64,000 nt of DNA, taken from Rhabdophis nuchalis. Taxonomy: Eukaryota > Chordata > Lepidosauria > Squamata > Natricidae. The translations under genes were made by a program, and so were the position numbers. Numbering within the stretch: position 1 is the first letter of the stretch; every line of letters starts with the position of its first letter. Positions 32,057 through 42,703 of this stretch are shown here, in pieces. Under the pieces are notes generated by a model. It saw nothing but the letters and a program-made list of their open reading frames with translations, was not told the DNA's origin and ran no database searches. The DNA is taken from the NCBI GenBank assembly GCA_039707465.1, contig CM077645.1:144391503-144455502 (forward strand). Direction: 5' to 3'.

Positions 32057-32251
32057 CAGAGGTGGTATTCTGCTGGTTCGGACTGATTCGCCCAAATGAA
32101 TAGCGGAAATTGTGGATGGCCCCGCCCACCTACCCTGGCTCTATGACGTCCCATTTAGGTCCTTTTTTAGCCAAAAGCACATGCACGGAAGGCTGAGTGT
32201 GCACGATCATATTTGCGAACTGGCAGGGCAGGTAAGTGAATACCACCCCTG
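32057..32251. mobile_element. hAT-like MITE
   Basis: CAGAGGTGGTATTCTGC to GTGAATACCACCCCTG. Flanks GGTGTGGG and GGTGTTGG agree at 7 of 8. Confidence 0.8.
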
Positions 32252-35200
32252 GGTGTTGGCAACAAATGAACACTGACTATTTAGGGTTAACTAGGATATA
32301 ACTACAGCATGCTATTTTCACAACTGATTTTTTTGCACACCCCTACTCTACCCTTCTTTATTAACACCACACTTAATGAAATACAGTTCTTGCGGACTCA
32401 ACGGGAGGAGAATATCGACAGATATAACCCCTTTATTTATGGATGGGCAGCAACAGAATGTCTCTTCCATCCCACTCTCAAAAAATTTATCGTGAGCATT
32501 TCTGCCTTTGGCAAATGCATTAGTGCAATCAAATTAGCCTAGGCAGAAAATGGCTTTCTAAGAGAATGCACTTTCTTAATAATTGCAGGTACAAATATAG
32601 ATATCTAGAGAGCGAGACAGACAATATATTTTTTGATTAGCTTCCGTCTCAGGGATTGGACAGCATCTTTTTCTGCTCACGAGTGGCTGACTGCCAAGTC
32701 GGTTATCTGACTCGATGGAAAACTTGCTTCCCCCCCCCCCCAATCTGAACCATGTCTGCTTTTGCACAAACCCATTAAGTGCAGCTGTACTTAAAATGTA
32801 TAACAGCATTGGTTTAAAAACAGTCTGAAGTTAATAACTGGTCTCCCCTCTTCTGTCTGATCTCTCTGATCTCTTTGATTATAGCTGAAATACACTCACA
32901 TCTTGTGAAGTGTTTTCGTTCCTCTCTTTGGCAGCCCCACCATTTTTTTCCTTCTCTGAAAGCTGTCCTGCTTACTGTCAAATTTACAAACCATTATTTC
33001 AGATAATTTTTCTTCCTTTAGCTAAAATGCCAAAAACATTTCGGTTTCTTTGGGGTGGGCGGTGGGTGGGAAAAGTACTTCTCACTAATTGCAAAAGTCA
33101 AGTTTCTCTCGGTATTTACATGAGCTCAGGCTGCTCCTAACGTTTGAGATTCCCAGATGTTTTCAGATGCTACCACACGCTCATCCAATGCTCTTCAAGT
33201 CCGAAGAACATCTATTCACCTTTCAGCTTGGCATACATTTCTGTCAGTCCCAATTTAGATTCTCCCTGGGCTCATCTGCAAATCTTGCTTGCCCTGGCAC
33301 CAACCATTTTTTAAAGAAGTAAAACGATGAAGTTGCACTCAAAAGCTCTCCCCAGTCCATTGCAACAATGGCTTCCTCCCATCATTTTTTACTCTGCATC
33401 CAAAGCAATCTTTCCCCTACTTCTACTGGCAGTCTGCATGGGGTACTTCATTGTGTAGTAGGCCATTATTTTACATCAAAGTCTAATTGAAAGAGTCAGA
33501 CAACTAACGCAGCATGTGAGCCAAAGGGTAAACATGGATATGCAACTGAATTATCAGTGATTGCAACACAGAATTCTTCCAGTAGGTCACAGAAAAGTAT
33601 AATCAATTATTTTAACTATAAACAGTTTACCAAGTTTATTCTGACTTGGTAAACTATTTCCCCATCCCTGATCATTTCATTCTGATCCTAAGTTTTATTA
33701 CAGTGGTTTTATGCGTGTATACTGCAATGTAACTATTACATAGAAAACAGACTTCAAAAATCTTCATGAGAATGTTGTTGGAAGTCTTCAGACATAACAT
33801 ATGGTGAACGTACATCTTTCTCAGTTCAAGCCATGTTTAAATGTTTAAAGTCTAAGAGAGTTTGTTAAGAGTCATGTATGGGAGAAGCATTTGTGTTTTG
33901 TTAAAAATTGAACTGAACAATGGAAAGTGCATGGGAGCTTCCAAAGGGAGGGAACTCTTTATCTAATGTTCCTTCAGAGACAAAACAGCTGTTTCTGCAA
34001 ATTCGGAGAATGTAAAAATCAAGAAAATCTATCTTGTAAAATTCAGGAACTTGGGACAGGAGGAAGTCGGTAATGAGGAGAGGATGTTAAGAAGGGAGAG
34101 AACCCTTCGCCTGCTTTATCCATACACATTGGGGGAATTCAATGTTAAAGACTCCAGATGTTGAGCAAAATATGGATTCAGAGGAGTTTCCCGCCAGTTT
34201 CCCTCAGTTACATCCATTTGCAGGCTCACGAGAGAGCAGTTTGATTTTCTGCCAATCCTGTTTTTGTATAACTGCAAATTCAAGATGATTATGGAGTCAA
34301 AGTTCCTTTCAAACAATTACTAAGATGAGAGACATCATCATCTGCCTGGCAAAATTCACAGGGGTTGATCGTTTGGAAGTTTAAAATGTGAAGTATTTCT
34401 TGGTCCAGAATCTTGATAGTTATTTAAAAGTATACTGTAGCTCTGTGGTTTAGGATAAAAGGACTAAGGAATTCCTAGGGAAGTGTCAACATTCAACAGG
34501 ACCAGCCGGGACGAAGGACTTAAGCAGCAATTTCTGCAGATTCGGGAGAAATAGAGGAATCAGAGATATACACACACTGGCTGCCCTTGCGCCCCCTTAG
34601 AATTGTGCTGCCACTGGATGCAATAGACAAAGGTGTCCCATCCTTAATTCTGAAGTTAACCTATCAACTATTTGCTTTCTAGTTGAGGAATTGAAGTTTG
34701 CTATCATACCTGGTGTAAAATGTGCTTGAATCACCTTGTGATGTGATCTTCAAATAAGGAGAAATTCAAGAGAGCTCAATTGCTTTACATGCAGAGAGCA
34801 CCAGATTTATTTTGCCAACTCCACCTAAAAGTTTCCTGAGTCAGAAAAGTAACACTGAGCTACCTCGGTTTTTCCTGTCGTGCTTTCTAAATACATTGTG
34901 AGTACGTCTCACAGAATTTCCAACCTGTATAGTTGTTGAGAATTTTAAGGAATTTTACTTTAACCTATTTGAAGGAAATCTGGATGAGATAGTTGGATAG
35001 ACAATTTGATCTTGGTTATGGACGTTTCTTATAAGTCAAGTAAGAATGTGGGAATGGAATTCCCTCAAGAGTCAGGTCAACAGGGAAGATGATTCTTTTT
35101 TAATAGGATATATGAACATCTTTTTTCTAAGCTACTCAAAACAGATACAACTAATTGGAGGGCAGACTCTATTAAAGCCATAATGGGAATTTCATTGCAA

Positions 35201-35952
35201 ATGATTCTGCTCTGTAGCTTTTCAGCAATCTGGGCCTAGTTTCAGCTCTTGCATAATTGGATAACTGCCAAGACCATTAGAAATAGTGTCAGGCTAGGCA
35301 TCCTATAATCATATGGCTTTCTTCCAGTGTAGCCTAATGGTCTACTTTGGGCCCCAAATCATAGTTAACTGGAACTTTTAAGCAAATGGCTTATAGCTTC
35401 CATGCCATCTACTTTGAAATTGAAAGGCCCAAAGAAAGGCATGTTCTAAGGCTTTCTTCAGTGTGAAATTGGCCATAAGTGATTTCAAGAATTAATTATT
35501 ACACGGAACGCTGACATCATTTAACAGTTTCCATATGGCTTCTAGTGCAAACAGAGAAAAGTATACTATTGGATTCCTTAAAACAGAATGTGCACTGGAT
35601 CTCTAGAACTACCGATAGATAGTTCTTTTACACTTGTGAAGATACAATCAATTTTTTTTAATTGTCATCCCAATTCTGGCTCATTCAGTAGCAATTTCAG
35701 TTGTATTTGGGGGATCAGCAAAAGCTGCATGTTTATCTTCAAGTAGAATGCCATTATTTTGTTTAAAATCTATAATTTATCTCTCTGTTACTAATTGGAT
35801 TGCATTTGTGATGTAACTGTACTATACTAAATGGTTTTGCAATCGAAATGGCAGAAATCATGCAGCATATATTTAAATCAATAAATTATCTTGTTCCAGC
35901 ATTGTTGACTGTGACTATGACAGAATCAAACTATCACCCAAACTATCACCCA
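32252..35952. other. Repeat-poor non-coding stretch, 3.7 kb
   Basis: No transposon ends or convincing frames. A small stem-loop AGTTTACCAAGT/ACTTGGTAAACT lies at 33624-33655. The longest repeat-free stretch left of BCL2, so a place where conserved regulatory sequence could sit; conservation cannot be judged here. Confidence 0.5.
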
Positions 35953-36590
35953 AGCCAGCAGTGTGCAGCAGCTGCCAAAAAAGCCAACACAGTTCTAGGC
36001 TGCATCAACAGAGGGATAGAATCTAGATCGCGTGAAGTGTTAATGCCACTGTATAGTGCCTTGGTAAGGCCACACTTGGAATACTGCATACAGTTTTGGT
36101 CGCCACGATGTAGAAAAGACGTGGAGACTCTGGAAAGAGTGCAGAGAAGAGCAACCAAGATGATTAGAGGACTGGAGACTAAGACATATGAAGAACGGCT
36201 GCAGGAGCTGGGTATCTCTAGTTTGATGAAGAGAAGGACCAGGGGAGACATGATAGCAGTGTTCCGATATCTCAGAGGGTGCCACAAAGAAGAGGGAGTC
36301 AAACTTTTCTCCAAGGCACATGGGGGCAGGACAAGGAGCAATGGGTGGAAACTAACCAAGGAGAGAAGCAACTTAGAACTAAGGAGAAATTTCCTAACAG
36401 TAAGAACAATTAACCTCTGGAACAGCTTGCCTCCAGCAGTTGTGAATGCCCCAACCCTGGAAGTCTTTAAAAAGATGTTAGACAGCCATTTGTCTGAAAT
36501 GGTATAAGGTTCCTGCCCATGCAGGGGGTTGGACTAGAAGACCTACAAGGTCCCTTCCAACTCTGCTATTGTATTGTATTGTAACTGACT
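35953..36590 (+). mobile_element. CR1 LINE, 5'-truncated
   Basis: A plus frame runs through the junction (35848-36507) with CR1 sequence from SQQCAAAAKKANTVLGC to MLDSHLSEMV. GGTTGGACTAGAAGACC 3' end and a TATTGTATTGTATT tail. The upstream AACTATCACCCA is doubled. Confidence 0.93.
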
Positions 36591-37672
36591 TTGCTTCTAC
36601 TTTGATCAGAAACCCAGTTACATCTAGTAATAGCAATAGCATTTAGACTTATATCATGCACAGTGCTTTACTACAATCTCTGGGTAGCATATCTAAGAGT
36701 AGTCTTCCTCGTCAACCCTCCATATTAGTTGAGAACTGAAGACTGAAAACATCAAAAAGGCAGCAGACTGAGGCAGTCTGCTGTATACAGTTGTAAATTA
36801 TATGTATCCCACCTTAACCTGATCCATATAATTAGAGACCAAGTTGACTGAAAGCACATGTGATCTGTTTCTTACAATGTTAGATGAGTGTTATTGCCAA
36901 GCGGAAATTGTTTTCTTAATTTTAAGTATCAAACAACAAAACTTTTAAGATTCTTGTTAGTTGGGGGGAGGGGAAATATCATCATCAATCAATGCTTTTC
37001 TAACCCAAAATAGCTGGCTCCATGAAAAGCTGAATGGCTGCTTGATTTCTGATGAAATATGTAGAATTATTTCAATAAATGCGCATAACCATCAAGCTGA
37101 TATACAATATCCCAAAATGGATTGGATCGGTATACCTGTAGCCTTTGACGTATGACTGTAATTGAGCTTGGAATTATGGCCATTGAGGTGGATTTGAACA
37201 TGGATCTACTACCACTATATCACACTATATAGTTCCCCTTCCATCATGTTTCTGCGTGTTTAACATTGGAAAATAATCCCTATTCAAATTACCGTTGAAG
37301 GATTATCAACCACTTGTAAATATATCCCTTATCCTGTAATTAGGAGAAACCTGACATTATTTTGCAGCATTGGAAGAAATTTCAAATTTCAAAATGGTTA
37401 AAAGGGACATAGCAATGAAACTACATGAATTTTATCAAAATGTAAATGTGCTCTTTTAAAAGTTAACTACATTAGGTCCAAAAAAAAATGTTACTATGTA
37501 GAATGGTTGCATTATGAATTTAGCAAATTTACTAAGAAGGTAAATCACCCTTGGTGAAGAAACACATGTGGCTCTTTCATTTGCCATTGATTATTTGAAA
37601 TCAGCATACTTTTAGACACAATGTTGTGCATTGCACCTCAAATTCAGCTCACTCTGTGTCTCTATTGAGACA
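36591..37672. other. No recognisable feature
   Basis: Unique-looking A/T-rich sequence. Confidence 0.5.
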
Positions 37673-38700
37673 TACTGTATTTTTCGGAGTATAATACGAA
37701 CCTTTTTTCCTCTAAAAAGAGGCTGAAAATCTGGGTGCGTCTTATACATCAAATACAGCATTTTGTTTCTCCTGAAACCCCACCCCCTTCACCAAAATGG
37801 CTGTGCCTAGCCTTATGGAGGCTTCCAGAGAGATCCTGGGGGCTGAGGAGGGCAGAAATTAGTCTAAATCGGGCCATTTTTGCCCCCCCCCCCAGCCCCC
37901 AGCAGTACTCTATAAGCCTCCATAGGACTATGCATTCAATTTATTTGATGCAAAAATGGCCCGTTTTCGCAATAAATGGTCCGGGTTTTTGCTCATTTTC
38001 CACCCCCCCAGGAGCACTCTGCAAGCCCCCCCCCCCCAAGGCTAGTCATGCTTTTTATTTGAAGAAAAACGGCTCCGTTTTCGCGGAGAAACAAGCAGTT
38101 TTGGGGAGGTATGCAGAGTGCACAAACACTTTCGGAAACCTCTTTTGGAAGGCTCTTTAACTGTTTCTGTGCCAGGAGAAACAAGTTTTAAGGTTTGTCA
38201 GCGATTTCGTTCTCCAGGACATGAATAAATACACCTGGAAACATCAACCTACCTACCTACTCTCTCTTTACCTACCTACCTACTGTATTTTTCTCTCTAT
38301 TCCTCTCTATCCTTCTACCTACCTACCTACCTACACACACACTCTCTCCCTACCTACCTACTGTATTTTTCTTCTCTATTTCTCTCTCTATTCCTTTATC
38401 TACCTACCTATCCTCTTTCCCTACCTATCTACTGTATTTATCTCTATTTCTTTATCTACCTACCTACTTAGCTACACACACACTCTCTCTCTCCCTACCA
38501 ATCTACTGTATTTCTCTCTCTTTCTCTCCCTTTATCTACCTACCTACCTACGCTCTCTACCTACCTACCTACTATATTTCTCTTTCTTTCTCTCCCTCTC
38601 TATCTCTCTATCTACCTACCTACTGTTTTTGTAATTTGCCTCTTCAAAACTTTGGTGCATCTTATACTCTGGTGCGTCTTATACTCTGAAAAATACGGTA
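37673..38700. mobile_element. TA-flanked MITE with TACTGTATTTTTCGGAGTAT ends and tetranucleotide expansion
   Basis: Left TACTGTATTTTTCGGAGTAT, right ATACTCTGAAAAATACGGTA, a 20-bp inverted repeat. Inside is GTGCGTCTTATAC in both orientations. About 380 bp of simple repeat makes it much longer than usual. Confidence 0.8.
38250..38630 (+). repeat. (CTAC)n/(CTCT)n compound repeat
   Basis: CTAC runs alternate with CTGTATTTTTCTCT segments, giving a higher-order unit of about 70-100 bp seen roughly five times. Confidence 0.9.
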
Positions 38701-39818
38701 ATGTTTGAGATAAATCTATAATCTTTCAGTCATGTAGGGGGCCATCATCAACTAATAACTACGGTGCGCATGGAAGAGTGGCTTAATGCTGTCCCTCACT
38801 CCTCAGGGTCTTAGTAAAATCCAATTCCTAAAAGTTACCTAGAGGGAAGTTTCCATTATCATCAAATGCTTGGGGTCAAAGCAATCACGATCGAATATCT
38901 TTTTAAAATTGGTAACATAAGAGAAACAAATATCCTTTTTATATACTGAATTTAATTGCTTCCGGGAAAGTAAAATCAAAATATGTGAATTACGTGTACA
39001 CTTTTAATACTGGATTTCATTTGGCCCTTAGAAACTCGTTGGGATAGAAGGAATTCTTTCCCCAATTCCAAAATAAATGACAACCCAGTGTATTAGTTTT
39101 ATTGATCTTTCATTGGCAATCTGAGAAGGTTTCTATATATTTAGAATTTATCCAGAACAGAAGAAGGGGCACTGCACCTGAAAATGAACGTCATTTTGAA
39201 GCATTGCAAATATGCAATATATTATACTAAACCAAGGTTATAGTGGAGAAGGTAAATTAGGAGGATGTTTTGGTCAATCTCCTCCTCCCAATATTTTTTT
39301 CCTTGGGAAACCATCATACAAAACTTTCATTGCTTGATGTTGCATATTGGTGCACCTTCAGTTTCTTATGACAGAGGACTCACAGTTGGATGAGTTAAGC
39401 GCTCCTATCCTAAGCTATTACTACAATATGGCTGAGTGGATGAATACTGTAATCAAAAGACCCAAGTGCAAATCTCAGTCCATAATTTACCCTGGAAAGA
39501 ATGTCTATCAGCACAATTCTATTCAACCCTTAAGAAATTCAGTTCAACAGGTCTTTTACATCAGCAAGTGGACATAAGGACATATGGTTGAATTTCTGTT
39601 TTCCAGACACAATGTGAAATACTCCACAAGATGAGAGGGAAATGTGATGAACAGTGCAAAGCATAAGCAGATGAAAATATCTGTATAATGTTACATCATT
39701 TTTAGCTTTAAAACCTGTGATTTGCAGGATTTCCCCCTTAAATCAAAACGAAGTACCAAAGAAAACCAGGAAGGATTATCAATCATGGTGAAACAACTGA
39801 GAAGATAGGCAAAATCAA
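38701..39818. other. Region beyond the mapped BCL2 3' UTR; possible UTR end
   Basis: No repeats apart from a tRNA-like segment at 39424-39490. A minus-strand AATAAA at 39098-39103 is a candidate polyadenylation signal. Mammalian UTR length would place the end near here. Confidence 0.35.
39424..39490 (+). mobile_element. tRNA-like SINE head
   Basis: A-box-like TATGGCTGAGTGGATGAATA and B-box-like AAGTGCAAATCTCAG. Not a full tRNA. Confidence 0.45.
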
Positions 39819-40431
39819 GCTTTTATGTACATTTAACATCTCTAAAATACGTTCAACTTGAATAGTACAGTATTAATATTAACAATCCTTATAGCTAGTG
39901 CAGCCACAGTATTATACAATTTGCAGCAATCAAGGGGTGGGAAGTGGGGTTACACACTACTGGCCATCTATTAAAGACAGAGACTATTGACAGACATTTG
40001 AACTCCTCTGGTATGTAGACACTTACAATACCAAGCAGCCCAAGGGGACAAAAACAACAGGAAAACACCCAGCAGTAGCATCTATTTACATGCCTGTAAT
40101 GTGAAGCAGTTCTGAAAAACAATCGCAGCATTGGGCAATACAAAAAAATGAACTTTGTTCCAATAATTACTATTTTCTAGCAGCATAGCCATTCCTAGCT
40201 CCAATAGCGTTCTATTGTGACAATGTAAACGTTTCATTCAAAAACACTCTGTTCATACTGGATGGTGCTTAAGACCTGTAGTACGATTTTTTTTAAAGAA
40301 GTGGAATCTGGAAATTAAGAAGAGAAAGTGCTGAGAATGCTCCATGCTCTCTTGTCCCATAAGCCATCATGCTGAGATGCTTGCACCATCTCTTTTGGAG
40401 GAACATCATTATTCTATCCTAGTCAACAGAA

Positions 40432-40572
40432 CAGGGCTCCTCCAAATTTGGCAACTTTTAAGACTTTTGGACTTCAACTCCCAGAATTTCTCAGCCATCC
40501 CATGCTGGCTGAGGAATTCTGAAAGTTGAAGTCCACAAATCTTAAAAGTTGCCAGGTTTTGGAGAGGCCCTG
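40432..40572. mobile_element. Foldback hairpin MITE inside BCL2 3' UTR
   Basis: CAGGGCTCCTCCAAATTTGG to CCAGGTTTTGGAGAGGCCCTG, with arms around CAGCCATCCCATGCTGGCTG. Confidence 0.8.
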
Positions 40573-40935
40573 CCTATAGATGATGGATATTTCTATTCTA
40601 GCCACACCAATTAAGCAATTTCTTGAAAGGCTGGACAAATCAAAGTATTTCATTTGGCTCATTTATCACTTTCTTGCATATGAGGTGAGGCACTACACCA
40701 GATCTGAATTTCTTACTACCGTTCAATGGTGAGAATAGTAGGGCTGTTACTTGTTACTATAGCTTAGATCCATTTCATTCATTGCCCCATGTTCTTCCAT
40801 GACGTATTTGAAAGCATGTAGCAGCACTGACCACACATTATTTTTTGTCATTCTCCTCAAGCTTCTGGACAGCATTTAAAGACTTGCCCAAGGGGTTGTA
40901 TTAAGGAACCTACTTCAGACATTCATGCTTATTAC

Positions 40936-41479
40936 CAGGAGTGGTATTCTCTTCCCTTCCCTACCGGTTCGCCAATGTGAACGCACGTGCATGTGCTCAG
41001 CCTTCCACAAAGGGCCTAAAGCAGTGGTGGGTTTCTGCAGGCTCGCACCTACTCGCGAGAGCCGGTTGGTGAAATTTAGAGAACCGGTGAGAGGGGGTTC
41101 CACCGGCGTACCTGGAAGTAAATCTGGCTCGCCGCTGCCAGTGACCCAACGGAAAGGAAAGGAAAGAAAAGAAAAGAAAGAAAGAAAGAATGAAAGAATT
41201 TATCATCACAATTGAGTCCAAAATTTTGGTTGCTAAGCAAGAGCGTGGTTAAATGAGTTTCACCACATTTTAAAAGGTGGCCACTCCCACCCTGTCACAT
41301 GACTGCCAAGCCACGCCCACAAAATAGGCCATACCTACAGAGTAGGTTCTAAAAAATTTGAAACCCACCACTGGCCTAAAGCATGCGCTTTGGCTTTAAA
41401 AAGGGCCTAAATGGGGTGCTGTAGAGCTGGGGCGGGTGGGAAAGGCAAACCGGTCTGAACCGGCAGAATACCACCTCTG
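40936..41479. mobile_element. hAT-like MITE inside BCL2 3' UTR, interrupted
   Basis: CAGGAGTGGTATTCTC to CAGAATACCACCTCTG. Flanks CTTATTAC (40928-40935) and TTTATTAC (41480-41487) agree at 7 of 8. Split by the element at 41022. Confidence 0.88.
41022..41373. mobile_element. hAT-like MITE nested in the above, with GAAAG repeat
   Basis: CAGTGGTGGGTTTCTGC to GAAACCCACCACTG, with an exact 8-bp duplication GCCTAAAG (41014-41021, 41374-41381). A GGAAA/GAAAG repeat is at 41152-41198. Confidence 0.94.
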
Positions 41480-42568
41480 TTTATTACTATTTTAACTGTG
41501 ACATGTATCACAAATGAATCATATTCATATTTTCCAGTATCAGCAGAGCTCTTACACTGGAGGGACAGTCTGATCCTATGCACAGTTTTCTGTAAGTCAG
41601 TTGGGTGAGCTAGTCTCAGCTTAGGATGTGTGAACCAGTTCTTTGGTAAAACTTTAAGCCTGGGGAATCACTGCACCTTGCAGTTTCAAGGACATGAAGC
41701 TTGTTTGTGGAATGCAAAGGCACAGCTTTTGTGGGCATTCCTTACCTAATATTTTAACTGAAGGCTAGTTGGAAAAAACATTGTGTGGTTTTCTTATATG
41801 TTTTGACTCTTTGGACATTCCAGTCGTTTTTTAGGCACAGTTCAAATGCCTGAAATTCTACAGAATCTAAATGCACCTGATTTACACAGAATTGCTATTT
41901 ATAAAATCTACAATTTTAATATAGGTTAATAAACATTTTTAGGTTTAGCAAAGCTAAATAAAGTGAAGCCGTAACACACATTGCCCAGTATCTAGAAATT
42001 AGAATTCAATCACATATCTCTATATGTTTCTTTCTGCTATGAAATGAAAGCGCTCATTTCACGGATGCTCTTGAAAAGCTGGATGCAAAGGCCATAAATT
42101 GTATATAGTAGCTACAGCCCCGTTAACATGCATAAAAACTCTGGGCTCAGCCTACCAGAAAGTTCTCATGTGCATGCTCCATTGGCAGGAGAAGAAGCTG
42201 AGAAAAGTGGCTTTCTGGTGGACTTGGCCCATTTACTTTTTAAAGCAGCTTTGAAAACATAGTATAAATCACAGCAGACTTCCCCAACCATGGTGTCCTT
42301 CAGATTTGATGGGGCTTCAAACTCCCAGAATGGGAATCCAAGACATTTGGAATGCAACAGGTTGGGGAAGACTGAACTACATTTTAAGTTTAAAAGTACT
42401 ACATTTTTGAGACCAGCCTTTCTAGCTTGGTGCCCAATTATTGTTTTGGGACTACAATTACAATCACTAAGCAGCACATCAATGGAAGCTGGTTATTATT
42501 TCTTTATTAAACTTACATGCTGGCTTTCCAGTCGGTAAGAACTCTGAAAGTGATTATGTTATCTAATC

Positions 42569-42703
42569 CAGGGGTCTCCAACCTTTGCAACTTTAAGTCT
42601 GAAGGACTTCAGCTCTCAGACTTCTCCAGCCAGCTTTGCTGGCTGGAGAATTCTAGGAGCTGAAGTCCTTCAGACTTAAAGTTGCAAAGGTTGGGGACCC
42701 CTG
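42569..42703. mobile_element. Foldback hairpin MITE inside BCL2 3' UTR
   Basis: CAGGGGTCTCCAACC to GGTTGGGGACCCCTG, 135 bp, with an exact 8-bp duplication ATCTAATC (42561-42568, 42704-42711). Arms of about 60 bp are almost perfectly complementary. Confidence 0.95.

Noticed and set aside
38221..38634. 137-codon frame
   Set aside because: Translation of the CTAC simple repeat array.
1..39000. Exons of PHLPP1, the expected neighbour downstream of BCL2 in mammals
   Set aside because: No leucine-rich repeat or phosphatase coding sequence seen on either strand; the gene probably lies further left.
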